A program made the position numbers and the translations under genes. This document shows, piece by piece, positions 33,892 to 42,381 of a stretch of DNA of 64,000 nt (position 1 is its first letter; each line of letters opens with the position of its first letter). The notes beneath the pieces were generated by a model. It searched no databases and was not told the origin of the DNA. It saw nothing but the letters and a program-made list of their open reading frames with translations. The stretch is from Bradyrhizobium iriomotense. Lineage in GTDB: Bacteria; Pseudomonadota; Alphaproteobacteria; Rhizobiales; Xanthobacteraceae. The stretch is taken from positions 1 through 64,000 of the forward strand of contig NZ_BSOW01000022.1 in NCBI RefSeq assembly GCF_030160715.1, read 5' to 3'.

Positions 33892-35748
33892 ATGGAAGAC
33901 TTAACGCCAATGTCAATCCTTGCTTCGGGCCATATCTTGCGGTGGTTTGCACGGCCGCTGATCCCGGTGGTTGCAGGGCTCGTCATTTTGCTCGTGATAA
34001 CCGGGGTGCTCGGCCTGCGCTACTGGCGCGATCGGCAGGCGGTCAATGTTTCGCTCGCGCACAGCCGCCAGCTGTTCGAGACGTTCGACGGGCTCAAAAC
34101 GATCATCGCCGACCTCGAGGCCGAACGGCACGGCTATCTGCTCACCCTCGACCCGGCCTATCTCAAGGCTTATGGCGTCTCCGACGAAAGCGTGCGACGG
34201 CAGGCCGAGGCGCTCCAGGCGCTGGTCGCGAAGGACCCGTTGCAGAGCCTGCGCGCCGAACATCTCGCCCTGACGCTTTCGGCGAAACTGAAAGAGATCG
34301 ACGACATCGTCAAGACGGCCGCCCGCGAATCCGGGCTGGCGGCCCTGGCGATGATCCGCGGCATGGAAGACATCCGCTCGCAAATCGATTTGATGGTCGA
34401 TCACGAACGGCTGCTCCAGGTGGATCTCGACAGATCCGCAGACGAACTCGAGCAGCGCCGGACCCGGCTCACCATCGCCGCGGTCGTCATCGTCGTCGCA
34501 TTGGCCGGAACCGCGTTGGCGCTGGCGCGGATTGAAGCGCGCCGGCGACGGATGGCGACCGAGGAGAACGTTCGGCTCCAGAGCGACCTCCTGGCGCGCG
34601 ACAGGAAGATCCGGCGGCTGTTCGATTCCAACATCATCGGGATCATCATTTGGGAACTGGAGGGACGCATTTTCGAAGCCAATGACGAGTTCCTGCGGAT
34701 CATCGGATATGACCGCGAGGACCTCGCCGCGGGCCGTCTGCATCGCAGGACGCTCACGCCGACCGAATGGCACGGCCACGACGCGCAGCACGTCGCCGAG
34801 CTCGAGCGGATCGGAACCGTCCAGCCGTTCGAGAAGGAGTATTTTCGCAAGGACGGCAGCCGTGTGCCGGTCCTGATCGGCGGGGCGATGTTCGAAGAGG
34901 GCAGTAGCCAGGGCGTCGGCTTCGTTCTCGATCTGAGCGAGCTCAAGCGGGTGGAGGCCGAGGCGCGGGAGAGCGAGCGGCGCTACCGCGAGGCCCTGAT
35001 GGAGCTCGCGCACACCAACCGCGTCACGACCATGGGCGAGCTGACCGCCTCGATCGCTCACGAAATCAGCCAGCCGATCGCCGCCACCGTGGCGAACGCT
35101 CGGGCTGGGTTGAACTGGCTCGGTGCCCGGCCGCCAAATCTGGACGAAGTCGGGCAGACGCTGGGCTGGATCATCAGCGACGGCATGCGAGCCAGCGAGA
35201 TCATCAGTCGGATCCGTGCGCTCATCAAGAACGCGCCGCCGCAGATGGAGGACCTGGAGATCAATCAGCTGGTGCGCGAGGTCATGACCTTGACGCACAG
35301 CGAAGTGCTGAAACACGACGTCACGGTCCGGATGCAGTTCGCCGATGGCTTGCCGCCCGTTCAGGCCGACCGGGTCCAGCTCCAGCAGGTGGTTCTCAAC
35401 CTCATCATCAATGCCGTCGAGGCGATGAGCCACGTCCGCGAAGGCGCGCGCGAGCTGTTCATCTCCACCGGCAGGAACGATACGAACGGCGTCGTCATCA
35501 GCGTGCGCGATTCCGGCCCTGGGCTCGATCCGAAGAGCGTGGGCCGCGTGTTCGAGCCGTTCTACACCACCAAGTCTGAAGGCATGGGGATGGGGCTCGC
35601 CATCTGCCATTCGATCATCGAGGCGCATGGCGGGAAGATGTGGGCCGGCGCGAACGAACCGCGAGGGGCGGCGTTCCAGTTCACCTTGCCTTTGGCAGAG
35701 GAGACCGCGCACATCGGAAAGCCCGCTCCGGCGCCGGCCTTGGGCTGA
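33892..35748 (+). CDS. sensor histidine kinase (CHASE3-PAS-HisKA-HATPase)
   Basis: 618 residues from ATG 33892 (ATG 33910 possible). Membrane helix (PVVAGLVILLVITGVLGL), an extracytoplasmic CHASE3-like helical domain of about 140 residues, second helix (TIAAVVIVVALAGTALAL), a PAS domain (RLFDSNIIGIIIWELEGRIF), then HisKA with SIAHEISQP (phosphoacceptor His390) and an HATPase domain: NLIINAVEAM (N box), DSGPGL, GMGMGLAICHSI. The HEISQP form is typical of FixL/DctB-type rhizobial kinases. No response regulator is adjacent, so its partner lies elsewhere. Divergent from the Tat binding protein. Confidence 0.88.
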   Translation: MEDLTPMSILASGHILRWFARPLIPVVAGLVILLVITGVLGLRYWRDRQAVNVSLAHSRQLFETFDGLKTIIADLEAERHGYLLTLDPAYLKAYGVSDESVRRQAEALQALVAKDPLQSLRAEHLALTLSAKLKEIDDIVKTAARESGLAALAMIRGMEDIRSQIDLMVDHERLLQVDLDRSADELEQRRTRLTIAAVVIVVALAGTALALARIEARRRRMATEENVRLQSDLLARDRKIRRLFDSNIIGIIIWELEGRIFEANDEFLRIIGYDREDLAAGRLHRRTLTPTEWHGHDAQHVAELERIGTVQPFEKEYFRKDGSRVPVLIGGAMFEEGSSQGVGFVLDLSELKRVEAEARESERRYREALMELAHTNRVTTMGELTASIAHEISQPIAATVANARAGLNWLGARPPNLDEVGQTLGWIISDGMRASEIISRIRALIKNAPPQMEDLEINQLVREVMTLTHSEVLKHDVTVRMQFADGLPPVQADRVQLQQVVLNLIINAVEAMSHVREGARELFISTGRNDTNGVVISVRDSGPGLDPKSVGRVFEPFYTTKSEGMGMGLAICHSIIEAHGGKMWAGANEPRGAAFQFTLPLAEETAHIGKPAPAPALG

Positions 35749-35781
35749 AGCGCCGCGGCCAAATGACGCAAGTCCGCCCGG

Positions 35782-37407
35782 CTACACGGCCGTCTGATGC
35801 TCACGCGCGAACGCGCCGCCCGGAACCGAGGCGAGCAGCGCCTGGGTGTAGGGATGTTGCGGCCGGCTGAACACGTCGGCCACCAGCCCGTGCTCGACGA
35901 TCTCGCCGTCCTTCATGACCGCGACGAGGTCGCAGACCTGCGCCGCCACGCGCAAATCATGGGTGATGAAGACGATCGAGAGCCCGAGCCGTTCGCGCAG
36001 TTCGCCGAGCAGTTTCAGGACCTGCGCCTGCACCGACACGTCGAGCGCGGACACCGGCTCGTCCGCGATCAGGACGTCCGGCTTCAGCGCGAGCGCGCGC
36101 GCAAGACCGATGCGCTGGCGCTGCCCGCCGGAGAATTCGTGCGGGAAGCGGTCGCCGGCGGACGGATCCAGCCCGACCAGCGCGAACAGCTCCCTGGCTT
36201 CAGTCATCGCGGTCGCGCGCGGCGTGCCGTGGACGATCGGGCCCTGCGCAACCAGCTCGGCGGCCTTGCGTCGAGGGTTGAGCGAGGCAGAGGGATCCTG
36301 GAACACCATCTGGATGTGACGGGTCTCGCGGCGGATCTCTGCGCGCTTGAGCTTCACCCAATCCTTGCCGTCGAGCAGGATCGCGCCGTTGTCGGGATCG
36401 ATCAGCCGCACGATGCAGCGTGCCAGCGTCGACTTGCCCGAGCCGGACTCGCCGACGATGCCGAGCGTCGCGCCCCTGGGCAGCGTCAACGAAGCGTCCT
36501 TCACCGCCGCGGTGACGCGCGCACCACGGTCGAGAAAGCCGCCGGTGCGATAGGTCTTGGCAACGTTGGTGATGGTGAGGATGTTGTCTGAAGACAGCGG
36601 CCGCGGCGGCGGCGCCGTCAGCGGCGGGACGGCGGCGATGAGCTGCTTTGTGTAGCTATGGGTCGGGCGGTTCAGCACGTCATCCGCCGTGCCTTGCTCC
36701 ACGATCTTGCCGTGCTGCATGACCACGACGCGGTCGGCGATCTCGGCGACGACGCCGAAATCATGGGTGATGAACAGCACGGCCGTCTTCTTGCGCTGCT
36801 GCAGGTCGCGGATCAGCTTCAGGATCTGCGCCTGCGTGGTGACGTCGAGCGCGGTGGTCGGCTCGTCCGCGATCAGCAGCTTTGGGTCGAGCGCCAGCGC
36901 CATCGCGATCATCGCGCGCTGGCGCTGGCCACCGGAAAGCTCGTGCGGATAGGCCTTGGCCGCAGTCTTCGGACTGGGGATGCGGACGTCTTCGAGCAGC
37001 GACAGCACCCGCTCGCCGATCTCCGCCTTGGACAGATCGGTGTGGATCCTGAACATCTCCGCGATCTGGTCGCCGACGGTCCGCAAGGGATTGAGCGCGG
37101 TCATCGGCTCCTGGAAGATCATGGCGATGCCGGCGCCGCGCACCTCGCGCATCGCGGCCGGGTCGGTCGTGCAGAGATCGCGGCCGTCGAACATCATCCG
37201 GCCGGCCTCGATTGCGACCTCGCCCGGCACCAGCCGCATGATGGCGTTGGCCATCATCGACTTGCCGGAGCCGGATTCGCCGACGACGCAGAGGATCTCG
37301 TTCGAGGCGATCGACAGCGACACGCCGTTCAGCGCATGCGTGCGATCGGCGCCCCGGGGCAGGCGCACGCTGAGGCCTTCCAGTGAGAGGATAGGCTGCT
37401 CGCTCAT
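35782..37407 (-). CDS. peptide-type ABC transporter, fused double ATPase
   Basis: 541 residues from ATG 37407, overlapping the permease stop by four bases; the open frame continues into the permease but is not used. Two complete ABC domains of the DppD/DppF type in one chain: Walker A GESGSGKSMMANAI, signature LSGGQRQRAMIAMA, Walker B LLIADEPTTALD; then GESGSGKSTLARCI, FSGGQRQRIGLARA, VLIADEPVSALD. Each is followed by the oligopeptide-family C-terminal element. Drives import through the DppB/DppC-like permeases. Last gene of the minus-strand operon. Confidence 0.9.
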   Translation of the reverse strand: MSEQPILSLEGLSVRLPRGADRTHALNGVSLSIASNEILCVVGESGSGKSMMANAIMRLVPGEVAIEAGRMMFDGRDLCTTDPAAMREVRGAGIAMIFQEPMTALNPLRTVGDQIAEMFRIHTDLSKAEIGERVLSLLEDVRIPSPKTAAKAYPHELSGGQRQRAMIAMALALDPKLLIADEPTTALDVTTQAQILKLIRDLQQRKKTAVLFITHDFGVVAEIADRVVVMQHGKIVEQGTADDVLNRPTHSYTKQLIAAVPPLTAPPPRPLSSDNILTITNVAKTYRTGGFLDRGARVTAAVKDASLTLPRGATLGIVGESGSGKSTLARCIVRLIDPDNGAILLDGKDWVKLKRAEIRRETRHIQMVFQDPSASLNPRRKAAELVAQGPIVHGTPRATAMTEARELFALVGLDPSAGDRFPHEFSGGQRQRIGLARALALKPDVLIADEPVSALDVSVQAQVLKLLGELRERLGLSIVFITHDLRVAAQVCDLVAVMKDGEIVEHGLVADVFSRPQHPYTQALLASVPGGAFAREHQTAV

Positions 37408-38234
37408 CGGCTCTTCAGCCTCGGATTGAGCGCGTCGTTCAGGCCCTGGCCGACCAGCGAGACCGCGAGCACGGTGACGAGGATGGCGATGCCGGGAATG
37501 GCCGAGACGTACCATTGCACGCGCAGCACGTCGCGCCCGAGGCCAATGAGGTTGCCCCAGGATGCCACGTTGGGATCGGAGAGCCGCAGGAAGGCGAGCG
37601 CGCTCTCCAGCAGAATCGAGAGCGCCATCACCACGCTGGCATAAACGATCACCGGCGGCAGCGCATTGGGCAGGATCTCGCCGAGGATGAGCTGGAGGTC
37701 CCTCATGCCGAGCGTGCGCCCGGCCTGGACGAATTCGCGGTTGCGTAGCGACAGGAACTCGGCGCGGGTAAGCCGCGCCGGCGCCGGCCAGCACACGATG
37801 CCGATCGCGATCGTGACCGTCGTCAGCGTCGAGCCGAACACGGCGACGAGCACCAGCAGCAGCACGAAATTCGGCAGTGTCTGGAACGCTTCCGTGATCC
37901 GCATCAGGATGTTGTCGACCCAGCCGCCATAGTAGCCGGCAAACGCCCCGATCAGCGTGCCGATCGCAACCGCGATCACGGTGGCAACGCCCCCGATCAG
38001 CAGCGAGATCCGCGCGCCGTAGAAGATCTGCGCCGCGATATCGCGCCCCGAATTGTCCGTGCCGAGCGGAAAGCGCGGATTGGTGAACGGCCACACCAGC
38101 GGCCGGCCGGCAAGCGCCAGCGGATCGCGCGGATAGAGTACGCCGGCGGAGAGCGCCATTGCAATGACGGCGAGCAGCAGCACGAGGCCGATCACGGCCG
38201 CGGGGCTCCGGAAATAGCGCTTCGCGGCGTCCAT
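37404..38234 (-). CDS. peptide-type ABC permease, DppC-like
   Basis: 276 residues from ATG 38234, one base after the upstream permease stop, with GGAGGG five bases before it. Six membrane helices; N-terminal OppC-type opening and FPLGTDNSGRDIAAQIFYGA, a strong DppC/OppC signature. The cytoplasmic EAA loop is EFVQAGRTLGMRDLQLILGE followed by ILPNAL. It pairs with DppB to form the inner-membrane pore for oligopeptides, nickel chelates or related solutes. Confidence 0.9.
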   Translation of the reverse strand: MDAAKRYFRSPAAVIGLVLLLAVIAMALSAGVLYPRDPLALAGRPLVWPFTNPRFPLGTDNSGRDIAAQIFYGARISLLIGGVATVIAVAIGTLIGAFAGYYGGWVDNILMRITEAFQTLPNFVLLLVLVAVFGSTLTTVTIAIGIVCWPAPARLTRAEFLSLRNREFVQAGRTLGMRDLQLILGEILPNALPPVIVYASVVMALSILLESALAFLRLSDPNVASWGNLIGLGRDVLRVQWYVSAIPGIAILVTVLAVSLVGQGLNDALNPRLKSR

Positions 38235-38235
38235 C

Positions 38236-39213
38236 TCAACCCTCCGCCGAGATGCGCGGATCGAGCCGCGCGTAGAGGAGGTCAACGACGAAGTTGACGA
38301 CGACGACCAGGAGCGCCGAGACGAAGACGATCCCGAGCAGCGTGTTGAGGTCGCGCTGGATCACGGATTCATAGGCGAGCCGCCCGAGGCCAGGCAGCGA
38401 GAACACGCTCTCCACCACCACCGAGCCGCCGAGCATGGTGCCGGCTTGCAGGCCGATCAGCGTCACCATCGGCAGCAGCGCATTGCGCAGCACGTGCCCC
38501 ATCACGACGCGGGTCTCGTCGAGGCCCTTGGCCCGCGCGGTGCGGACATAGTCGAGGTTCAGGACCTCGAGCATCGAGGCGCGCATGATGCGCAGGTAGA
38601 TCGCAAGGAAGATCAGCCCGAGCGTCAGCGTCGGCAGGATGAGGTGCCGCGCGATGTCGATGACGCGGAAGATGCCGGTGCGTACCTCTCCGATATCCTC
38701 AAAGCCGCCGGCCGGCAGCCATTGCAGATAGATCGAGAACACGACGATGGCCATCAGGCCGAACCAGAACGATGGCGTCGCGTAGAACACGAGGCCAAGT
38801 GTGGAGATCAGCGTGTCCGGCCATTTGTTGACGGCGCGCGAGGCGATGACGCCGAACACCAGGCCAAAGAAGAACGCGAAGGAGAGCGAGGCCGTCATCA
38901 AGAGGATCGTCGGCGGCAGCCGTTCCATGATCACGGTGGCGACTGGCTTGCCGTAGATCGAGGAGAAGCCGAGATCGAGCCGCACCAGATGCCAGAGGTA
39001 GTTGGCAAGTTGCGCCGGAATCGACAGGTCGAGCCCGTAGAATTTGCGCAGCTCGCGCGCCGTCGCGGCGTCGCCGCCACCCATCTGCGCCATCAGCGCG
39101 TCGACGGTGTCTCCCGGCGCGAGTTGCAGCAGCAGGAAGACGCCGATCAGGATCAGGAACAGGGTCGGGATCGAGGCGGCGAGCCGCCGCCCCGCAAGGC
39201 CTATGATGCGCAT
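38236..39213 (-). CDS. peptide-type ABC permease, DppB-like
   Basis: 325 residues, six helices. N-terminus GRRLAASIPTLFLILIGVFL and the LAPGDTVDALM segment are typical of DppB/OppB; the first periplasmic loop contains YGLDLSIPAQLANYLWHL, and the EAA loop is DYVRTARAKGLDETRVVMGH followed by VLRNALLP. Partner of the DppC-like permease immediately downstream. 25 bases after the binding-protein stop, so one operon. Confidence 0.9.
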   Translation of the reverse strand: MRIIGLAGRRLAASIPTLFLILIGVFLLLQLAPGDTVDALMAQMGGGDAATARELRKFYGLDLSIPAQLANYLWHLVRLDLGFSSIYGKPVATVIMERLPPTILLMTASLSFAFFFGLVFGVIASRAVNKWPDTLISTLGLVFYATPSFWFGLMAIVVFSIYLQWLPAGGFEDIGEVRTGIFRVIDIARHLILPTLTLGLIFLAIYLRIMRASMLEVLNLDYVRTARAKGLDETRVVMGHVLRNALLPMVTLIGLQAGTMLGGSVVVESVFSLPGLGRLAYESVIQRDLNTLLGIVFVSALLVVVVNFVVDLLYARLDPRISAEG

Positions 39214-39237
39214 GGCATCATCTTGACGAAAAACGGA

Positions 39238-40854
39238 TCACGCGGAAAGCCAAAGATCGTGCCAGCTCGACGAGCCCCAGCGCGGGGTGATGGAGTGGTT
39301 GCGGGCCTTGGCGGTGATCACGGTGACGAAGATCTGCTCGATCGGCATCCAGACCGGCAGCTCCGTGTTCACCTCCTTCACGAAATCGGCATAAAGCGCC
39401 TTGCGCTTTGTGGGATCGAGCTCGGTCAGGGCATTGTCGATGGTCTGGTCGACCTGCTTGTCCTCCCAGTCCCACTGGTTGGTCCACGGCGCGCCCTTGG
39501 GCTGGCCGGAGCGGTACCACACCGTGGTCGAGACGGCGGGATCGTTACGATATTGATGCCAGCCGGTGGCGAGATCGAAGGCGTGCTCGTCATAGACCTG
39601 CTTGAGGAAGCCGCCGCCGTCATTGCGCACGATGTCGACGGTGATGCCGACATCCTTCAGCGACTGCTGGATGAAGGTCGACCACAGCGAGATGTCCTCG
39701 CCCCAGGGTGCGGGCAGGAGTTTCAGCGAGAAGCGCGCGCCGCCGGCGCCGGCCTTGTAGCCGGCCTCATCGAGAAGCGCGGCGGCCTTGGCCTTGTCGA
39801 ACGGATATTGCGGCGTGCCTGCGCCGGGATAGAAGTCGGTCGAGGTCGACGGAATCGGACCGGTGCCGAGCTTGGCAAAATCACCCAGGAAGTTGTCGAT
39901 GAAGAAGGGCACGTCGATCGCATGCGCGATCGCGCGGCGTACGCGGATATCGGACAATTCCTTGCGGCGGAAGTTGAACTCGATGGTGTTGGTGCGCGCG
40001 TTGCCTTCGTTGCCCTTGGTAGTGACGATGAAGCGCTTGTCCTTTCCCAATCGCGCCATGTCGGAGATGGTCAGGCTCGAGAACGGGGCGTATTGCAGTT
40101 CACCGGCTTCGAGCTGGGCTGCGGCAGCCGAACGATCGGTGATCACCTTCCAGACGATGCGGTCGAGATAGGGCGCATTGGGTCGCCAGTAGTCGGCGTT
40201 GCGGTCGGCGATGATGTACTGGCCGCGCTCATACTTGACGAATTTGAACGGGCCCGTGCCGATGGGCGCGAGGTTGACCGGGTTCTGCCTGATATCACCG
40301 CTCTCATAGAGATGTTTTGCAGAGATATAGCCGAGATCGGGCAGCGCCCGGAGCAGGAGGTTCAGCGGCATCGGCCGCTCGTAGCGGAATACGGCCGTCT
40401 GTGGATCCGGCGTGTCGACGGCGGTGAGGAAGAGCTGCAGCGTCGAGCCGTAGTTCAAGATCTTCTTCCACATGTTCATCGCGGTGAACGCGACGTCCGC
40501 CGAGGTGAAAGGCTTGCCGTCGTGCCAGGTGATGCCCTTGCGCAGCTTGAATGTGATGGTCTTGCCGTCGGGCGAGGACTCCCAGCTCTCGGCGAGAACG
40601 CCGACCGGCTTGCCGTCGGCATCGAGATCGACCAGGCTCTCCTGGATCTTGCCGCTGATGATGTAGACTCCGGTGGAGGCCTGGATGCTCGGATTGAGCT
40701 GGCGCTGCTCGGCGCCGTAGTGGACGTTGAATACGCCGCCCTTCTTCGGGGCCTCCTGCGCAAACGCCCGCATCGGGTTGATGACGTTGGCGGCGATCGC
40801 CGCCGAGGTCAGGAGCGCCGTGCGGCGGTTGATTTCGAGGCGGGTCAAATCCAT
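39238..40854 (-). CDS. ABC transporter family 5 substrate-binding protein
   Basis: 538 residues from ATG 40854, with GGAG seven bases upstream. The N-terminal signal has a twin-Arg look (INRRTALLTSAAIAANVINP, cleavage near AFAQE). It then shows the SBP_bac_5 pattern: VLAESWESSPDGKTITFKLR, KGITWHDGKPFTSADVAFT and GTGPFKFVKYERGQYI. It binds a peptide or other ligand in the periplasm for the permease genes that follow. The ligand is not predictable. An Lrp-like palindrome lies about 100 bases upstream. Confidence 0.9.
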   Translation of the reverse strand: MDLTRLEINRRTALLTSAAIAANVINPMRAFAQEAPKKGGVFNVHYGAEQRQLNPSIQASTGVYIISGKIQESLVDLDADGKPVGVLAESWESSPDGKTITFKLRKGITWHDGKPFTSADVAFTAMNMWKKILNYGSTLQLFLTAVDTPDPQTAVFRYERPMPLNLLLRALPDLGYISAKHLYESGDIRQNPVNLAPIGTGPFKFVKYERGQYIIADRNADYWRPNAPYLDRIVWKVITDRSAAAAQLEAGELQYAPFSSLTISDMARLGKDKRFIVTTKGNEGNARTNTIEFNFRRKELSDIRVRRAIAHAIDVPFFIDNFLGDFAKLGTGPIPSTSTDFYPGAGTPQYPFDKAKAAALLDEAGYKAGAGGARFSLKLLPAPWGEDISLWSTFIQQSLKDVGITVDIVRNDGGGFLKQVYDEHAFDLATGWHQYRNDPAVSTTVWYRSGQPKGAPWTNQWDWEDKQVDQTIDNALTELDPTKRKALYADFVKEVNTELPVWMPIEQIFVTVITAKARNHSITPRWGSSSWHDLWLSA

Positions 40855-40955
40855 ACGACGTCTCCAAACAAACTGACTTAAGGGCCGACCTGTGGCCGCA
40901 CAGGTTCCCTATCTACGCCGGACGGGCGTTCAAGTCATTTTGAAATGGTCTGCGA

Positions 40956-40976
40956 TTGCGGAATATCCTTCCGCAA
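40956..40976 (-). promoter_or_regulatory. Lrp/AsnC-like palindrome upstream of the peptide importer
   Basis: TTGCGGAA at 40956-40963 and TTCCGCAA at 40969-40976 are perfect 8-bp inverted arms with a 5-base spacer. Lrp/AsnC-type regulators of alphaproteobacteria bind sites of this look (general knowledge). It lies between the puuD stop and the binding-protein start, about 100 bases before the ATG. A terminator is less likely because no T-run follows in the minus direction. Confidence 0.5.
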
Positions 40977-41008
40977 AAGGCCGCATGGACGCGTGGCTGC
41001 TGTTGGTT

Positions 41009-42202
41009 TCAGCGATCGGTCTGCGTGATATAGGCGGCCAGCACCGCGCGTTCCTCGCCGGTCATCTCGGTGATGTTGCCCGGCGGCATCGCGCTCGACC
41101 ATGCAGCGACACGTCCGATCAAGCGGATGTTGCGCTGGATATGCTGGGGTGCATCGAGCAGGATGCCCTTTGGCGCGGTGACGATGCCGGCCCATACCGG
41201 CTCTGCGGCATGGCACATGCTGCAGCGTGACATCACGATTTCCTCGACATTGGCAAGCGGTGGCTGCGTGGCAAGTGCGCCGGTCTTCACCTCGCGCGGG
41301 CCGGCGGCGGAGAGAAAGCCGATCGCGATCACGCCGGCTGCGGCAACGCCCCACACCCACCACGGCGATTTGCGACCCGCATGCCGCTCGTTGAAGAAAT
41401 GCCGGATCACCGGTCCCAGTGCCAGCACGATCGCAACGATGATCCAGTTGAACCGCGTGGCGTAGAGCAGGGGATAGTGGTTGCTGATCATCAGCACGAC
41501 GACGGGCAGCGTCAGATAGTTGTTGTGGACCGAGCGCTCCTTGCTGGTCTTGCCGAGCTTTGGGTCGGGCGATTGTCCTGCGATCAGCGCCGCGACGATT
41601 TTCTTCTGGTTCGGGATGATCACCGTAAAGACGTTGGCGACCATGATGGTGCCGATGATCGCGCCGATCTGGTTGAACGCGCCGCGGCCGCTCAGGACGT
41701 GGGTGAAGGCGTAGGTCAGCGCGACCAGGAACAGATAGCCACCGATCGCAAAGCCGAGCTCGCGCTGGGCAAGGCCGGTGCGGCAGGCGATCTCGTAGAG
41801 CAGCCACGCCAGCGCCAAACTGCAAAGGCTGAACAGGCCCGCCTGGACCGGCGTCAGGTCGAGGATCGACTTGTCGACCAGGAAGAGGTCGGCATCGAGA
41901 TAATAGACCACCACCATCAGCGCGAAGCCGGAGAGCCAGGTGGTGTAGGCCTCCCATTTGAACCAGGTGAGCTCTTCCGGCATCTGGCTCGGGGCCACCA
42001 GATATTTCATGATCCGGTAGAAGCCGCCGCCATGGACCTGCCAGGCTTCGCCCTGCACGCCGTCAGGCAGGTCCGCTTTCTGCTTCAGGCTCAGGTCGAG
42101 ATGGATGAAATAGAAGGAGCTGCCGATCCATGCGATCGCCGCCACCACATGCAGCCAGCGCAGGAGCAGGCTCGCCCATTCCGAGATGATGGATCCCCAC
42201 AT
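41009..42202 (-). CDS. puuD: urate hydroxylase PuuD-like cytochrome c membrane protein
   Basis: 397 residues from ATG 42202; the open frame reaches 42418 but the added part lacks sense. N-terminus MWGSIISEWASLLLRWLHVV starts a membrane domain of about eight helices with several His; this is the urate-oxidase N-terminal domain of PuuD. The C-terminal cytochrome c module has CSMCH (near residues 327-331) as heme site and MPPGN as likely axial Met. PuuD oxidises urate to 5-hydroxyisourate and passes electrons to the respiratory chain. No hpxO, pucL or allantoin genes are adjacent. It lies 154 bases before the peptide importer on the same strand. Confidence 0.82.
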   Translation of the reverse strand: MWGSIISEWASLLLRWLHVVAAIAWIGSSFYFIHLDLSLKQKADLPDGVQGEAWQVHGGGFYRIMKYLVAPSQMPEELTWFKWEAYTTWLSGFALMVVVYYLDADLFLVDKSILDLTPVQAGLFSLCSLALAWLLYEIACRTGLAQRELGFAIGGYLFLVALTYAFTHVLSGRGAFNQIGAIIGTIMVANVFTVIIPNQKKIVAALIAGQSPDPKLGKTSKERSVHNNYLTLPVVVLMISNHYPLLYATRFNWIIVAIVLALGPVIRHFFNERHAGRKSPWWVWGVAAAGVIAIGFLSAAGPREVKTGALATQPPLANVEEIVMSRCSMCHAAEPVWAGIVTAPKGILLDAPQHIQRNIRLIGRVAAWSSAMPPGNITEMTGEERAVLAAYITQTDR

Positions 42203-42381
42203 GCTTACCCCGTCCGTCGCGACGTCGATGCCGCAGCTTTGATGACCGCAACCGGCGGCCGCGCCCTTACAATGTGTCGCATTGATCGACGGGATTTTCC
42301 AGCAGGACGGCATTACGCATTGCACATCCTGCGGGCATGAGCTGATGTGCGATTCGGCACTCGAAGGCTGCGGAGGAACTC

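Noticed and set aside
37408..38094. Extension of the double ATPase into the DppC-like permease
   Set aside because: The permease frame is real and the ATPase family start is at 37407 with ATGA coupling.
39246..39266. Sigma-54-like sequence on the minus strand (TGGCACGATCTTTGGC)
   Set aside because: Lies inside the end of the binding-protein gene and the -12 part lacks the GC at the right place.
38446..40881. Plus-strand open frame of 811 codons antisense to the DppB-like permease and binding protein
   Set aside because: Composition (Gly/Arg/Asp-rich, repetitive) is that of an antisense shadow of GC-rich codons; both genes beneath it are clear family members.
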